A DNA stretch of 64,000 nt from Calocera cornea HHB12733 (GCA_001632435.1 KV423967.1:69100-133099); one strand, 5' to 3'; positions 31,596 through 44,348 are shown, counted from the stretch's first letter. A program made the numbers and translations. Notes: a model not told the origin generated them from the letters alone.

Positions 31596-33061
31596 ATGGA
31601 GTCCTCCCGCCGGCGCCTCACCGCCGCCCAAGCCGCGCGTAGGATGTTCGCCCCTCTGCTCGCCGTCCTCCGCCTCCCCCTCATAGCCATCCCTGAGCTC
31701 CTCCTCCTCCTGCTCGACCTCCTCCTCCCGCGCTCCTTGTCCACCAGGCTCATACCACGGGAAGACCATTATGCGCCCCACCCCAAGGCGGGGTTCGAGG
31801 GCTGGTATATGCGGGTGAAGCTGCGGGGGGGCGGGGACGTGGTGTGCATTGTGTGCACTGTGAGGGGTGCGGAGGGCAGGGGGAACTACGTGCATTGGTC
31901 GTACCAGCCTGGGACTGTTACTGGAGAAGAAGCGGGAGGGGGGAAGGCCCAGGGAGGAGGGGAGCAGCTCCCCAAGCAGGTGTACAACCTCTTCCCCGCA
32001 TCGATCGAGGAGTCGCTCCTGCCCCCTGACGCCTCCTCGCCGCACAAGCTCTTCACCCTCCTCGCCCCCGGGCTGTGCGAGTTCACTCGCTCCACAGCCG
32101 GGGTCAGTGTTTACCTGAACCTCCCTGGCGGGCTGTACGTCAAGCTGACTGTGGAGGATATGCGGCCTGTTCGCGGGGGGGAGGGGAGGGAGCTGGATGG
32201 GCCCGAGGGCGCGTGGGCGAAGTTGGCAGAGGGCTTGCCGCTGCATTGGCATGTGCTTACGCTGGGCGGGTTGGCTAATGTTGAGGTGTGGAGGACGAAG
32301 GCTGGGGAGGAGGACGGCGAGGGGATGGATGGGATGGAGCAGGGGGTGGGAGGGGAGGGGAGGAAGGCGAAGGTCGGGCTGCTTCTGCGCGGGGAGGGCA
32401 TAGCGCACTGCGAGAAGAACTGGGGGCTGGGGTTCCCCCGCGGCTGGGTGTGGTGCGCCTTTCCCCTCCGCCTCTCTGCCACCTTCCTGACCTGCAGGCA
32501 GGTCCCAAGCTTTCTCCTCCTCCTCAGACCCTTCTGTCCCGGGCGCATCCTTCGCCCTAGCAGGCGGGAAAATCCTTGCCCAGCGCGCGTACATGGTGCT
32601 CTTCCGCTCGCCCGCCACGGGGAGAGAATGGGACTTCCGCCCGCCCTGGACTGTGCTCCTGTTCGGGAGGGGGGTCACCATACGGGAGGAGCTGGATAGG
32701 CAGGGAGATGGGCTGGTGTTGGATGTGTGTGATTGGAGGAGGAGGGTCGTCGTGAGGGTTAAAGCACAAGAGGTGCGCCCGCGTCCCATTCCTCCTGATT
32801 CCAGGACAACGCGGAGCACGGCACTAACAGAGCGCGCAGCCTAGAGACACCTGGCTCCCCATGCACTGCCCGCTCCGCAACGGCCACCGAGTCTTCGCGA
32901 GCGAGACGTTCACGGCCACCGCGACGGTGGACGCGTTTGAGCGCCGGGGCGCGTGGGTGTGCGCGTGGTTGTGGGGCGGGGGGGGGTGGCAGTGGGTCGA
33001 GAGCCAGAACTTCGACCAGGTGGCATTTGAGCTTGGCGGGGATTATGCGGGTTATCGGTAG
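31596..33061 (+). CDS. Tocopherol-cyclase-like (CrtC/AttH-type lipocalin fold) protein
   Basis: Three exons. The N-terminus has a hydrophobic segment (PLIAIPELLLLLLDLLLP) that may anchor it. The start of the fold is PKAGFEGWYMRVKL, then an SYQPGTVTGEE-like lid region. The family hallmark EKNWGLGFPRGWVW is followed, after an intron with acceptor GCAG at 32500, by SQAFSS...GASFALAGGKIL. A tryptophan-rich end (DTWLPMHCPL to GWQWVESQNFDQVAF) closes it. This arrangement is that of the tocopherol cyclase-like family. Fungi do not make tocopherol, so the substrate is unknown; it is probably a lipid-binding or lipid-modifying protein. Roughly 430 residues. Confidence 0.72.
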
Positions 33062-33300
33062 TATGGGGAGCAGGTAGCGATGGACAGTGCATTGTACATT
33101 CTTAATAAACAAGTCATGGCGATTAGATGAGCCAGACATGAGTCATGTAGGAAGCGTATCGTGCGCATGGCGTATCGGCGCTAGTCTGCTCTAAACGCCG
33201 AGCACCAGCGGGAGCAAACCCCGTCCCACTCAAGTCACTTCCACATTGCTCGTCCTCCTCGTCCGCGCCCAACTTCTCTAGTCAGCATCAGCACCACAAA

Positions 33301-35295
33301 ATGGCCGCTCCCGACGCCGCCTCCGCCCCCGCACCTTCAGTTAACGGACATGCCGATGTTAAGGTGAATGGAAAGCAGCATTTCAAGAGCAAGAACCAGC
33401 TGCGGCGGGCGAAGCAGAAGCAGAGGAAGAACGAGCGCGGCGTGTCGGTGTCGGTGCGCCATCATTTTCGCTGCACTCTCAAAGGACGATGCTGACGGGT
33501 CGTTGTAGGGCACGGAGACCGAGACGGAGACCGATGCGATGACAGAGGTGGAGACGGACGGTGAGGATACTGGCAATGTCGACTACGTACCCGAGCCGCT
33601 GCCCCCGCAGGCGGTCGGGATGCAGGCGTTCTCGGATGTCTTTGCGCGGTTCCAGCTCCCGCCTGAGAGCGATATGGTGAGCCGGCTCATACGGTGGCGC
33701 GGGAGAGTGCAGCTGACGGTTGCACAGGCGGATGGCACGGCTGAGCCGAGCAAGGGCGACGTGATCTACTCTGACGAGGAGGACGAGGGCGCCGACTCGG
33801 AGGGGGAGGAGGAGAAGGAGAAGCCCCTGTCGAAGAAGAAGAAGCGGGCGCAGCAGCGCCTGTCCGTCGCCGAGCTCAAGCAGCTCGTCAAGAAGCCCGA
33901 GGTGGTCGAGTGGACCGACGTGTCCGCTGCCGACCCGCGGCTGCTGCTGACCATGAAGTCGTATCGCAACACTATTCCAGTGCCCCCGCATTGGTCGGCG
34001 AAACGCGATTATCTGCAGGGGAAACGTGGGATCGAGAAGCCGCCTTTCCAACTCCCGGCGTTCATCGCCGACACGGGTATCGCGACAATGCGGGATGCCG
34101 TCAAGGAGAAGGAGGCGAATATGAGCTTGAAGGCAAAGACGAGGGAGCGGGTACAGCCGAAGATGGGCAAGGTCGATATCGACTACCAGAAACTACACGA
34201 TGCCTTCTTCAAGTTCCAGACCAAGCCGCCGATGACAGGGTATGGGGAGATGTGAGTCGTGTGCTTGTTCTTCCCTATCGATTGCATGACTAACATTCTG
34301 CAGGTATTATGAAGGAAAGGAATTCGAGACGTCATTGAAGGAGAAGCGTCCCGGAGAGCTATCACCCGAGCTTGTCGAAGCGCTCTCGATCCCGCCTCTC
34401 GCACCCCCGCCCTGGCTCATCTCCATGCAACGGTTCGGCCCACCTCCGAGCTACCCAACACTCCGCATCCCTGGATTGAACGCACCTATCCCTGAGGGCG
34501 CGCAGTGGGGCTTCCACCCAGGTGGATGGGGCAAGCCGCCCCTGGACGAGTACAACCGACCCCTGTACGGTGACGTCTTTGGTGTGCTACCCAAGGCTAA
34601 CCAGGAGGAGATGGGTGAGCCGATCGATCGGCAGCCGTGGGGTGAGCTGGAGTTCGAGGAAGAGGAGGAAGAGGAAGAGGAAGAGGAGGACGAAGAAGAG
34701 GAAGAGGAAGCCGAGTCGGTTGTACCCGAGTCGGGCTTGCAAACTCCTTCCGGCCTCCAAACTCCCTCTGGCATGCAATCAGTTGTGTCGACCGTACCGG
34801 GCGGCCTCGAAACACCCGATTACATCGAGCTGCGCAAAAGTGCACGGCCGGAGTACGACGAGCGCGACAGTGGCCCCAAGAGTCTGTACCAGGTCGTGCC
34901 CGAGCGGCACACGAATATCCGCGGTCTTGTTGGCAGCGAGAGGGGGTACGATGTCAGTGGGATCTCCGGGCCGTCTGTGCCTGTTCTTGGAGAGGAACGG
35001 GGGACCAAGGTACGCATTCCTTTTTGACTTACGACAGCGGGGCACTCACGTGATTGTATAGCGCAAGGCTGGCGATGTCGAGGTTTCGCTCTCAGAGGGC
35101 GACCTGGAAGGGATGTCAACGGAGCAGCTACGCTCCCGATACGATGCGGCAGCCCGCGGCTCCGCAGGTGTGCCCGGCACTAAGGAAGACTTCTCCGACA
35201 TGGTTGCAAAGGAGATGTCGAAGAAGCGCCACAAGATGGAGCGCGACCGCGAGCGTGGGAGGGATAAGGGCAAGGAGCGGGATTACAAGTTCTAG
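33301..35295 (+). CDS. CUS1: Splicing factor 3b subunit 2 (SF3b145, Cus1)
   Basis: The N-terminus has a lysine-rich segment (HFKSKNQLRRAKQKQRK). The DUF382 core runs from EVVEWTDVSAADPRLLLTMK through SYRNTIPVPPHWSAKRDYLQ and KRGIEKPPFQLPAFI. The PSP domain follows (RPGELSPELVEALSIPPLAP, PPPWLISMQRFGPPPSYP, GLNAPIPEGAQWGFHPGGW). An acidic run of glutamates at about 34670-34710 and a basic end (KKRHKMERDRERGRDKGKER) follow. About five exons. It is part of U2 snRNP, where it helps hold U2 at the branch site. Confidence 0.95.
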
Positions 35296-35556
35296 TGTCC
35301 TCGCGGTTTAAACACCTGAAGATATAGTCCAACCTTTTTTCGAGAAGCGCGTACTGTAATCTGTATGACTAGTGATACATGTGTACTTTGGTGCCAGAGA
35401 GCGCGGTGAGGTCGTGGTGAGGTCGTGGCCATCTGCCACAGATGTATGACTTGGTGGTGATAGGGACACGAGTGAAAACCGCTACCCCAGGCCACTCCCC
35501 CGCCCTTCCTCCTTCTTGCTAATTCCTCTCCCTTCCCCCTCTCAACATCGGTAACC

Positions 35557-36684
35557 ATGCGGCGTTGGGTGTCCTCAGGACCCAGCGTTAGCGCCGCAGC
35601 GGATCGGATTCCGTCTGGCCTTCGGCTCGTCAGGCTTCTATCCGCGCTGATCGTGCAAGACATGTCCATGCTAACAGCGCATGTCCTTTTCCTCCAATCC
35701 ACCGTCACCCAACATACTGAGCAACTGACGCAAGAAGTCGTCTCCAATTCTGCCGACACCGCTCGCGATGAGCTCGAAAGCGCCTTGGCCCTGGAGCAAC
35801 AGATCCGTGACTTCCGCTGGGCTGCGATGAATTTGTACCGACATATCCAGAAGCTCGTCCATGTGATTGGTGAAGGCCAAAGCGCTGCCTTCGCAGGCGA
35901 CGTACGCGAGCATGCCGAGAAGTATTTCACAATCCCGGTGTCGACCTTGATGCAGAAGGCGAGGGTCGATGACATACTCAAAGGACTTGCTGGAGCGAGA
36001 GCGGCTGTCTGGGAGATGAGGCGATTCTTCGAAGGACTCGAAGGAAGCTCGACCAGAAGCGCTCGAACCAGAGCCAGCATACCCGACAACAACAACGCCC
36101 CTACAAGCTCATTTTCGGATTCGAGCTCGGATAACATAGACTTCACCATCAATCTTTCCGAGCCCGGCACTAGTACCCAAGCTGTTCACCAGTCTCATGG
36201 GCGCAGCGAATCCACTTCGAATCGATCGAGATCCGAATTAGGCCAGCCTTCGACGGGATCGGCAAGACGCGTGTTATCCGCCATGGCTATGGCCGGTTCG
36301 AGCCTCCGCCGTGCCTTCCGCCGTAAACCTCGTTTGGCAATTCCGGAGGAGTTCAGAGAGTCGCCACAGGAAGACGGGCCCATCTCTACTCTGAGTGCAC
36401 TCGAAGAGCAGATGTCGGTTTCGTACACTGGACAGACACTCCCTCTGCTGCAGTTGATGGATGCGCATATCGAGGAGCTCCAGAACTTCTGGAAGGATTG
36501 GGGTATGTCGACCGATGGGCACTGGGTTCCCAACGATCAGGAGGATATGGTCGTCATCCGGGGCAGCTGGGTTAAGCGGGAGTGGGACGTCACGGCGGAG
36601 CTTGCAGAACTTGAGGAGGCGGCGAGAGATCAGGTCGACAGGATGAAGGTCGAGAAGCCGAAGATTCCGTTCGAGCCGATTTGA
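35557..36684 (+). CDS. Hypothetical protein with helical halves and a serine-rich linker
   Basis: Single exon of 375 residues. Residues 1-165 are predominantly helical with coiled-coil character (FLQSTVTQHTEQLTQEVV, ARDELESALALEQQI). Residues 165-270 are a serine/asparagine-rich linker. The C-terminal part contains MDAHIEELQNFWKDWG and ends with a helix rich in glutamate. No membrane span or catalytic motif. It converges with the gene at 36789, with 104 bp between the stops. I do not recognise the family; a structural or adaptor role is only a guess. Confidence 0.75.
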   Translation: MRRWVSSGPSVSAAADRIPSGLRLVRLLSALIVQDMSMLTAHVLFLQSTVTQHTEQLTQEVVSNSADTARDELESALALEQQIRDFRWAAMNLYRHIQKLVHVIGEGQSAAFAGDVREHAEKYFTIPVSTLMQKARVDDILKGLAGARAAVWEMRRFFEGLEGSSTRSARTRASIPDNNNAPTSSFSDSSSDNIDFTINLSEPGTSTQAVHQSHGRSESTSNRSRSELGQPSTGSARRVLSAMAMAGSSLRRAFRRKPRLAIPEEFRESPQEDGPISTLSALEEQMSVSYTGQTLPLLQLMDAHIEELQNFWKDWGMSTDGHWVPNDQEDMVVIRGSWVKREWDVTAELAELEEAARDQVDRMKVEKPKIPFEPI

Positions 36685-36788
36685 TGCAGGCGGAATGGGT
36701 TCAGCTGGGGTTTGGGATGAGCTTGTAACGACAATATCTTGTAACGACACTTACGACAATAACGCCATCACGACCTGCATGTATTCCT

Positions 36789-37588
36789 TTACCCATCACT
36801 CCACCCCCGCACTTCAACCTCGAAGATATCATTCAACTCCTTCCAACCTAACTCGATGCCTTCCGGCTCCAGCTCTCTCTGGCTCGCCCATGCAATAACG
36901 ACATCCCTCCCCTCCTCCCACGTCATCTCCGGATTCTTCAGCATCTCGACGCATTCGCGCACTGTGGCCAGCGACCGGTGGTATCGTTTTGGAAAAGGAG
37001 TGAGCGAGTTAAGGAAGTCTTCCGGCGTCCAGCTGAGCCAAACCGGGGTCTGCAGAAACAGTGGCCCGCGAGCAGCGGCGGTTGATATGACAACCGCTTC
37101 CAATGCGTTCACGTCGGCCACAAGCTCTCTGAATAGCTTGCGGTGATTAGATAGAATGACATCCAGTGCCTTTAGATGTACGTTCGTTGCTTGAACCTTT
37201 GAAGTGGCGATGAACGATCGGTGATCTGTGTTGGAAGCAAGCGCATTGCTAACCTATGGTCAGTTCTCTGCCCGCCTCCAACATGACAATATCGCACGTA
37301 CTCAAGCTCAGTGCCATTATCGACCACGCCTTTGACAGCCCTCAGTCCTTCCCCCAATGCCACTTCATCCCACAATTCCACTGTCCCCGCGACGTCCCTT
37401 AGTATAGATCGGAGCTTGCGGTGGAATGGGGATTCGGTGGGTCCTTGGGGCTGGGGCGACTCCGGCGCTGGTGATGCGCGAGATGTGTTCCGTTTTGGCG
37501 TTCTACGGGACGATGGCGATGCTGATTGCGGTGGTACAGGCGTGGTAGACGGTGCTGATGGCCCGTGCAGCGAGGCCAATCGGCTCAT
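36789..37588 (-). CDS. Hypothetical protein, two exons
   Basis: ATG at 37588 (MSRLASLHGPSAPSTTP) opens a proline/serine-rich basic head, then a helical part (FHRKLRSILRDVAGTVELWD). An intron near 37255-37300 leads to ATSKVQATNVHLKALDVILS and NHRKLFRELVADVNALEAVV, ending GWKELNDIFEVEVRGWSDG. The head resembles disordered tails of chromatin or kinetochore proteins, with a compact helical C-terminal half. No family recognised. The upstream frame extends to 37825, so an earlier start (for example 37726) is possible. Its start is 233 bp from the HSF1 stop on the same strand. Confidence 0.6.
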
Positions 37589-37821
37589 GGCGAGAAGTAC
37601 TGATGCGCCTGAGGTCTGCAGAGGAGACGGGCGCTTGTGCAAAAGCTTCCGCGTTTTCTTGCTCGCCAAGGCACAAAGTTGTTCGATACAGGCGCATATT
37701 ACACGGATGCGTACACTATTGTTCATTATAGACGTAGCCCACGTGTCATGAGAAACACGAATATCCATACAAAAAAGAAATCTAATGCTACAAGTCCACA
37801 TGTCGCTGACGGTGTGCGCTG

Positions 37822-39882
37822 TCACTTCCCTCCTTTTCTCCTCTTCGCAGGCGGCGGCGCGCCGTTGATAGGCGGCAACGGCGGGATATCCGCAACGCCA
37901 TCCTCTGCCCAGCTTCTCGGACTCGAGTTCCCTTGACTAGACATGTCGTCCAGAAACGCGTCAAATTGCGGGTTCGGCACAGTAGTGCCGTTGCCGACAC
38001 CGTCAGGCACGATAGGCGCATTGGGATCCACGGCATTCAGGGAGTTCAGGAAGGCTTCAATATCGAAGTCCGCCTGTTCCGCACCATGTGCAGTCATTTC
38101 CGGCTCTTGTTCGGCCTCGGCCATGTTTTCTTCGTCCTGGCCCGGGACCTGTATAGCGTTCGGGTCGATGCCGAGGCTGTTGATGAGGCTGTTGATGCTG
38201 TCCTGGAGTGCATCGACATCCGCGTTGATCGCCTCGGTGTCCTGATATGCGCGTTGGAGACCCGCGCTGTTCTGGGCGACTGACTGGAGCATCTGCGCAT
38301 GTTGGGCGTCTGCTGCGGTCGGCTGATACATCGTGTTCGGATGGGAGGGGGCAGCAGCGGCTCCGGGACCTGGTACGGCAGGATATGGCTGTGCACCAGC
38401 AGGGAATGTCGGCGCGATAGGTGGCAGAGAGTTGAAGTCGAAGTTCTGGCCGGGATAGGGGTACGGATATGCTGGTACAGCCCCTGGCTGAGACGGGTAG
38501 GGCGCGAAAGGTTGCAGTTGTGCCTGCTGCGTAGTATGCGGCCCTTGGGGCACTTGTACACCTGGCGGGAAGCCGCCGTTCTGGGGCATGCTGGCGAGGG
38601 AGGCGAGTAGTCGCTGAGCGCTATTGGGGGAGTTGAGGAGAGCCTGCAGCGTAGAATTAAACACATTATTTTGGTCGGTTGGGTTGCTCGAAGCGCCGGC
38701 AATGGGCGTTCTGCTGCGCGTAAGCAACGAAGGTGAGAACATCGCGTCGCTCGGGCTGCGTTTGATATGCGGCAGCGGCACGGCATTCGCTTTGGGAGTG
38801 GGTTCGGCACTCTCTGCGATCGGAGTGGCAGCGGTTTCAGAAGGCGTGACTTCGGTGAACCGGTGTGCGTCCGTTACAGCAGGGGAAATGAATGCACTCG
38901 GTTCTTCCGGACTGATTGGGGACGCGTATTCGTCATCGCCCTCCGCAGGCGCCTTTCTCTTGCTTTTCGTCTTCACGGGGGCGCCAGCTCGTCCACCTTC
39001 TAGCATAAGTCGTTGTTTCTTCCGGGGAATAACAGCGGCATCGTCCTTGTGATCATGCACCCCTGCGACTGAAGGCGATGTCGGCGAGCCGCCCATCCCC
39101 ATACCGACATTGGGGCCGAACACTCCAGCCAAGAAACGCAGAATCTTGTTGATAGTCTCCTGGTGCTGTTGGTGGCGTTCTCGCGCAGCCAAAGCCTCTT
39201 GCCACAGAGCGCTGTTCGAGTTCTGCAACTCCTTCAGCTCGTTCGAGATTGCGTTTTGGTGCCGCCGGATTGACGAGATGCCATTGGCGATAGTCCTAAG
39301 ATCCAGCCCATTTGAACCAGTACGCAGCCCTCCTCCCGTCCCAGGTATGATGTTCCCGTTCTCGTCCCTCTCCTCCATGTTCAGCGTACCCTTCTTCCTC
39401 GCAATAAGCGGCAACAGATCCGGGAAATCACGTTTGAAGTTGGGGTTGCTGAACTGCCATAGCTCGCTTTCCGTCTCGTTCTTGAGCACACCTTGTTGCA
39501 GATGTGGTACTTTGTGGAAGCCATACATATTCAGCTGTCGGACGAAAGACGAGAAGTTGCCGTGCTTGAAGAACTTTGGTAGCAGTTCCCGTCCGAAGCG
39601 CTCATGGTTGGGGACTGGCCCAGCGTCAGTTCAAGGTCGGAGAGAAGCAAAACGGCAGACGCACCAAAGAAAGATTCGCCATCATCTGACCATCGGATCA
39701 GGTCGTCTGTATCCGGGTCGCTCACCATCCTACGCGGCGTCGTCAATGCCGTCCAGTTGCCCTCAATCGGGGAGTACTCACGTAGCGAGCTTGTTGAGGA
39801 ATGCGGGGACATTTTGTTTTGCGACTTTCGACTGTTCCGGCTTGATACGGGCGACTTGCAGGTTATTTGGTGTTGTTGCCAT
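37822..39882 (-). CDS. HSF1: Heat shock transcription factor
   Basis: Exon 1 ends QNVPAFLNKLAT. Exon 2 gives MVSDPDTDDLIRWSDDGESF. Exon 3 completes the DNA-binding winged helix: PNHERFGRELLPKFFKHGNF, SSFVRQLNMYGFHKVPH. A wing region and a heptad-repeat coiled coil for trimerisation follow (RTIANGISSIRRHQNAISNE, LKELQNSNSALWQEALAARE). The long remainder is low complexity, rich in Pro, Gln and Ala, with an acidic C-terminal part (EENMAEAEQEPEMTAHG) likely to be the activation domain, and it ends PPPAKRRKGGK. It would bind nGAAn repeats. Start at 39882 gives MATTPNNLQVARI. Two introns of about 55-80 nt. Confidence 0.95.
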
Positions 39883-40254
39883 CTCGTACCAAAGAAAAGG
39901 GGAGGAAAGGAAGAGAAGAGAAAGAGAAATGAGAGGGCGGCGAGAGAGGACCAGAGGTGAGTAGAGGGAATCCAGAGTGGCGTTGCGTAACAATGCGTGG
40001 ACAGTCCCGGGAGGCTGTGCGGGAATCATGGTGCGTACGTAAGTCCTTCCCAAGTCGTCGGTCTCACCCTGCAAAGCCGCTTCAGGAAGGTGATGTTCCT
40101 TTCGAGAGACTCGGTTATTACAAGGAGACAGGCATACGAAGTTGTCATTACGGGTATACCGCTTTTCAAGCACCTTAAGTTACATCCACAAATACCTAAT
40201 CAAGCATATACACAAGCGAAGTGAAGTCATAAATCGTCGTCCGGCAATTCCGCC

Positions 40255-43200
40255 TCAGCGGTAGTACGGCGCCTGCGGCTGCTGTTGATACTGTTGCACA
40301 TACTGGGGCTGTGCAGGGGGTGGCTGTTGCCAGTGCTGGTTCTGAGGCAGAGGAGGGCTTTGTGCGTTGCTGGGGAGCGGGATGCTGAACGGCGAAACCG
40401 GTCGGAAGTTGAGCGGCTGAGGATCCCATGATCCTTGCCTCAACGGGGCCAGGCGTGCATGCGTCTCGGGTGCGATCGCCGGAGCTGGTGGTACCTCCTC
40501 GTCCTCCTCCTGGATGATCTGCTCAATGTACTCCTGCGGCGGGCGAGGCATGAGAGGGGGAGGTGGCCCAACGGGCGGCTCTTCCTCGATCGGGGAGGGT
40601 ATGTACTTGAATGCGCTGTTGCTCCTCGACATCGGAGGGGCAGCGTACTGAGTTGTCAGTGGCGGCAGCCCGTTGTTGCCATAGGACGGGCTCTGCATCG
40701 GCGACATCCCGTACTGTGGCATCTGTGATGGGCCTGGAGACCGCACCGACTGGATGGACGAAGTGCGCGACAGTGGCCCCTGGGCCACCTGCTGCTGCTG
40801 CTGATATTCACGTGCCAGCCGAGCCTTCTCTTCCAATGCGGACATCGGCCGACTCGAGCCGCCGTCGAAGGCCGGAGGCGCGTCGTCATACCCAGGCGGC
40901 CCTGCATGTGCTGGAGGGCTTGAATAAGAGCTCGCAGACGCTGCAGGCGGCGGGGGCATGGCACCCACGCTGCTGCTTCCGCTCCCTCCGGCGCCGGCCG
41001 TATCTTGATACCTTCGTGCAGCGTCCTGCGCCTCGAAGAAGAGCTTCATGCGTTCCTTCTCATCCGCGGGCACTGGTGCCTGGGACGCACGTACCGCAGG
41101 CGTAAACGATGGAGGCGGAGGCGATGCATACCGAGGTGACTGAGACCTCTGGTTCTGCTGATTGAAGTAATCTGCGGGAGGCGACGTATGAGTCACAGGC
41201 GGGGTTGGCGCATGCTGGGGATATGTGCGCATATACACCGGAGACGGTGTCTGCTCCTGCCGGTGTGAGGCGATGGAGTTCACGCGCATGGGTGCGGCTG
41301 ATCCGTACGAATTCGCAGGTGGAGGAGAAGCAGCAATGCGCTGCGAAGCAGAAGGCGAGGCGGCATGCGTCGAGGGAGGCGAAGGGCTTCCAGACTGCCC
41401 CCGGCCATATGCAGAAGACGATCCCCCGGCCATCGTATCGTCGAGGCTTCCTTCCGCCCTGTTGGCGACTGCCCGCTTGGCCTCGTAGTACAGGTTCAGC
41501 TGGGACTTCTCGTCCTCCGCACTTGACCAGTTACGGCCAGCAGGAGGAGAGCCAGACGAACTGCCGGGTGCATATCCCGGTGGCTGGGAGGAAGCACCTT
41601 GAGAGCCCGAGCCCTGCGAATAACCAGCCGGAGAAGCCTGAGAAGGCCGCGCAGCATGGCCATACGTGGATGCCGCAGGGGCTGGGGCATAGGCGACCGA
41701 CTGCCTAGCGCTAAATCCAGGAGCTGGTGCAGGCTGAGATTGGCGCGATGCCATGGCTTGCGCATACATCTGCTGTGCAGCGCTCGCAGCGGAGGAGCCA
41801 CCGGGCGCACTCATGGCAGCGGGCGCAGGAGCAGGCGAGACGGACGGGGCGGGCACCGGCGCAGGCGCAGGAGACACGGGCTTTACAGGCGCAGCCACGG
41901 AGGTCTTGTCCTCCGGCGGATCGGGGTTGTTCAGCTTGAACGTCGACGCAGGCCGGGCACCCTGGATCGTCGACTGCCGCTGGGTCGTCATGCTCGTGAG
42001 GCTGGTGTTGCTCCCTGAGCGGCTGCGGCCCGTCATCGACCCACTCGCAGACGCAACACGAGCCTGGGTTTCCCGCGCTCTTCGCTGCGCTGCACGGTAC
42101 AGCCTTTCTTTCTCCGCCTCCGCTGACGCCCAGTTCGGGCTTCCGGGGGCTCCAGGGGTCGTGCTGTCGGACCGAGGGGACGAAGCCTTGCCGGCGGCGG
42201 TCGTGGGCGGTGTGACCGGTACAGCAGAGGACGCGACAGAGGTGACGGTATTAGCAGTCGCGGGCCGCATGGCGCTGCTATCGCTAGCTGAGGCTGAAGC
42301 CGAAGTGCTTGTTTCCCGCGATACCGTCGCAGCGGTCATGGGCGTTCTGGGCGGCAGGCCCTGCTCCCTCCTCGCCAGGTCCTGCGTCTTGCGCGCCTGA
42401 GCCTGCGCCCTCTTGTACAGCCGCTCCTTCTCGTCTTCAGCCGAAGAGAAGTTCGGCTTGACAGGAGGGCTGGCGGGGGCCGCCATGGAGTTCGCCGCCT
42501 GCACGCTCCCAGAGGACTGCGCCTGGTCCTGCGTGTATGACTCCTTCAGGCGCTTCTTCTCCTCCTCTGCCGTCTCCCAGGAGGCCTTGTACGTCTGAGG
42601 GGGCGGCGCGGTGGAGGTACTCTGCGCCGCCGGGCGCCCATCCTCCGTCGGCCCGATATTGACGACGGCGAGCTGGCGGTTCCTGCCAGTGATGGTCGAC
42701 TCCCGCGGCCGGCCGTTCGGCCGCGCTACCACCTGCTGGGTGGAGAAGTTCATCCCTGTCTCCGGTGGGGTGTACGGTGGCGACGGTGGGCCGACCTCGT
42801 CATGCGGCATCTCGGCCTTGGGTATCTGCGGTCGGATGGGAGGGGACTCTAGGGGCGGGGAGTTGTATGGCGCGTTGAGCTGACCGTTGGAGGGCATTTG
42901 GGAGTAGCCCTGCGGCTGCTGCTTCGCAGGCTGGGCGGGAGGGAAGTTTATGCCCAGATGTGGGACCGGGCCGATTTTCCTGCGACAGGTCAGAAGCTGA
43001 GCATAAGGGGAGAAGGCGTCCGGCGTACCGCAGCGAATTCTCGCTCATCTCCTTCGACCAGTGCGACATCAGCACGGGCATCATGACCTCCACGCTCCCC
43101 GCGCTCTCCATGACCGCCTTGACACTGAGCGTGAACTGGACCTCTATCAGCCTGCCCTGCGTAGTGGCAGTCCGGTGCTGTATGGGGATCAAGCACGCCA

Positions 43201-44348
43201 GGTCGTCCTCCACCGTAACACCCTCGTAGATCGTCTTGCTCAGCGACTTCTTCTGCTCCGCGATCACGTTGTGCCGGTACTGCTGGCCGTTCGCCACGGG
43301 TGCTTGCTTCGAGTTGTGCACTTGCGAGGGGTCGGGGCGGAAAATGACGTGTTCCCGAAGTGTCATCTCCCACGCGCGCAGGATACAGGGGCTCGTTCGA
43401 CCGCTTCGCAGCTCGACCCGCGCTGTTACGCTGTCCCCCGGGCCGTAGCATGACGCGTCGCGAGTGACGATGAGGTTCAGCCCGTCGTTCGTCGCTGTGC
43501 TTGTCTGCGGACGGTGGTAGACCGGCCAGAGAGTGTGCAGCTCGTGCTTGTCCATCACGATGGGTACTGAGGTGGACGTCACATTGTTCTTGTCCTTACG
43601 CAGAAGACCTCTGTGTGATGTGATCAGCATTCAGTGCGCATTCGGATATACTCAATTAAGACGCACTTCTTTCCCTTGACGCAGAGACTTGCGACCATCT
43701 CGTATCTTATCCCACTCCCCTTCTCCAGTGCGATACTCGGCGGAACATTCATGGGTATTTGAATGTAGAACGGAAAGTCGCGCTATGTGGTATGGTAAGT
43801 ATCAGGAAGACCGACGTCCGGGATAGACACTCACCACTTGAAGGTTCTCATACTCGCCATTAGCCGTCCATATCTTGGGTGCGTGGCCAATCGTCTCCAC
43901 GTATGGTTCTCCCTGTCCCTGCAGGAGGCTGTCGCGATGTCTCAGCTGCGCCTCACAGACTCCACACAACAAACACGTACGTCTCGATCTTCTTCAGCTC
44001 AATCTGGACCCATTTCGCCTTGACCGGTGTCCCTCCCTGTACTCGCAACTCGACTGTCTGAGGGCGCCTATTAGCGGCGATGCACAGGGAACCCCTGATG
44101 GTTGACTCACCCCTCGCAGAGCGGCGTGAGGCCGCTCTGGTGCATTAGGTGGTATACCGGGGAAGCCTGGTCATTGGTCGTCAGTTACGGCATGCCGGTT
44201 GGGAGCGGAATGCAGGGCGCACCCTCCAAGAAGTCACGGTTCGGAGGCTGGCGGACGATGCTGTCAAGGAGAGCCGAATTAGCCTTCCTCGTCCCTTCTT
44301 TTGCTCGGGGCCGGCACGGGGCCGCACTCACATCTTGATCTGGGACAT
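40255..44348 (-). CDS. Arrestin-like trafficking adaptor with repeat-bearing tail
   Basis: Exon 1 is MSQIKM-like. The arrestin N-domain follows over short exons: PPNRDFLEG, GFPGIPPNAPERPHAALRG, QTVELRVQGGTPVKAKWVQI, ELKKIET, then DFPFYIQIPMNVPPSIALEK. The C-domain includes SCYGPGDSVTARVELRSGRT and FTLSVKAVMESAGSVEVMMP, ending MPVLMSHWSKE. The tail is about 880 residues, mostly disordered. It carries six spaced copies of a charged helix of the type SAEDEKERLYKRAQAQARK and two PPGY (PPxY) motifs that could bind Rsp5-type ubiquitin ligase WW domains. The likely job is guiding ubiquitination and endocytosis of plasma-membrane transporters. A shorter paralog sits at the right edge. Confidence 0.85.
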
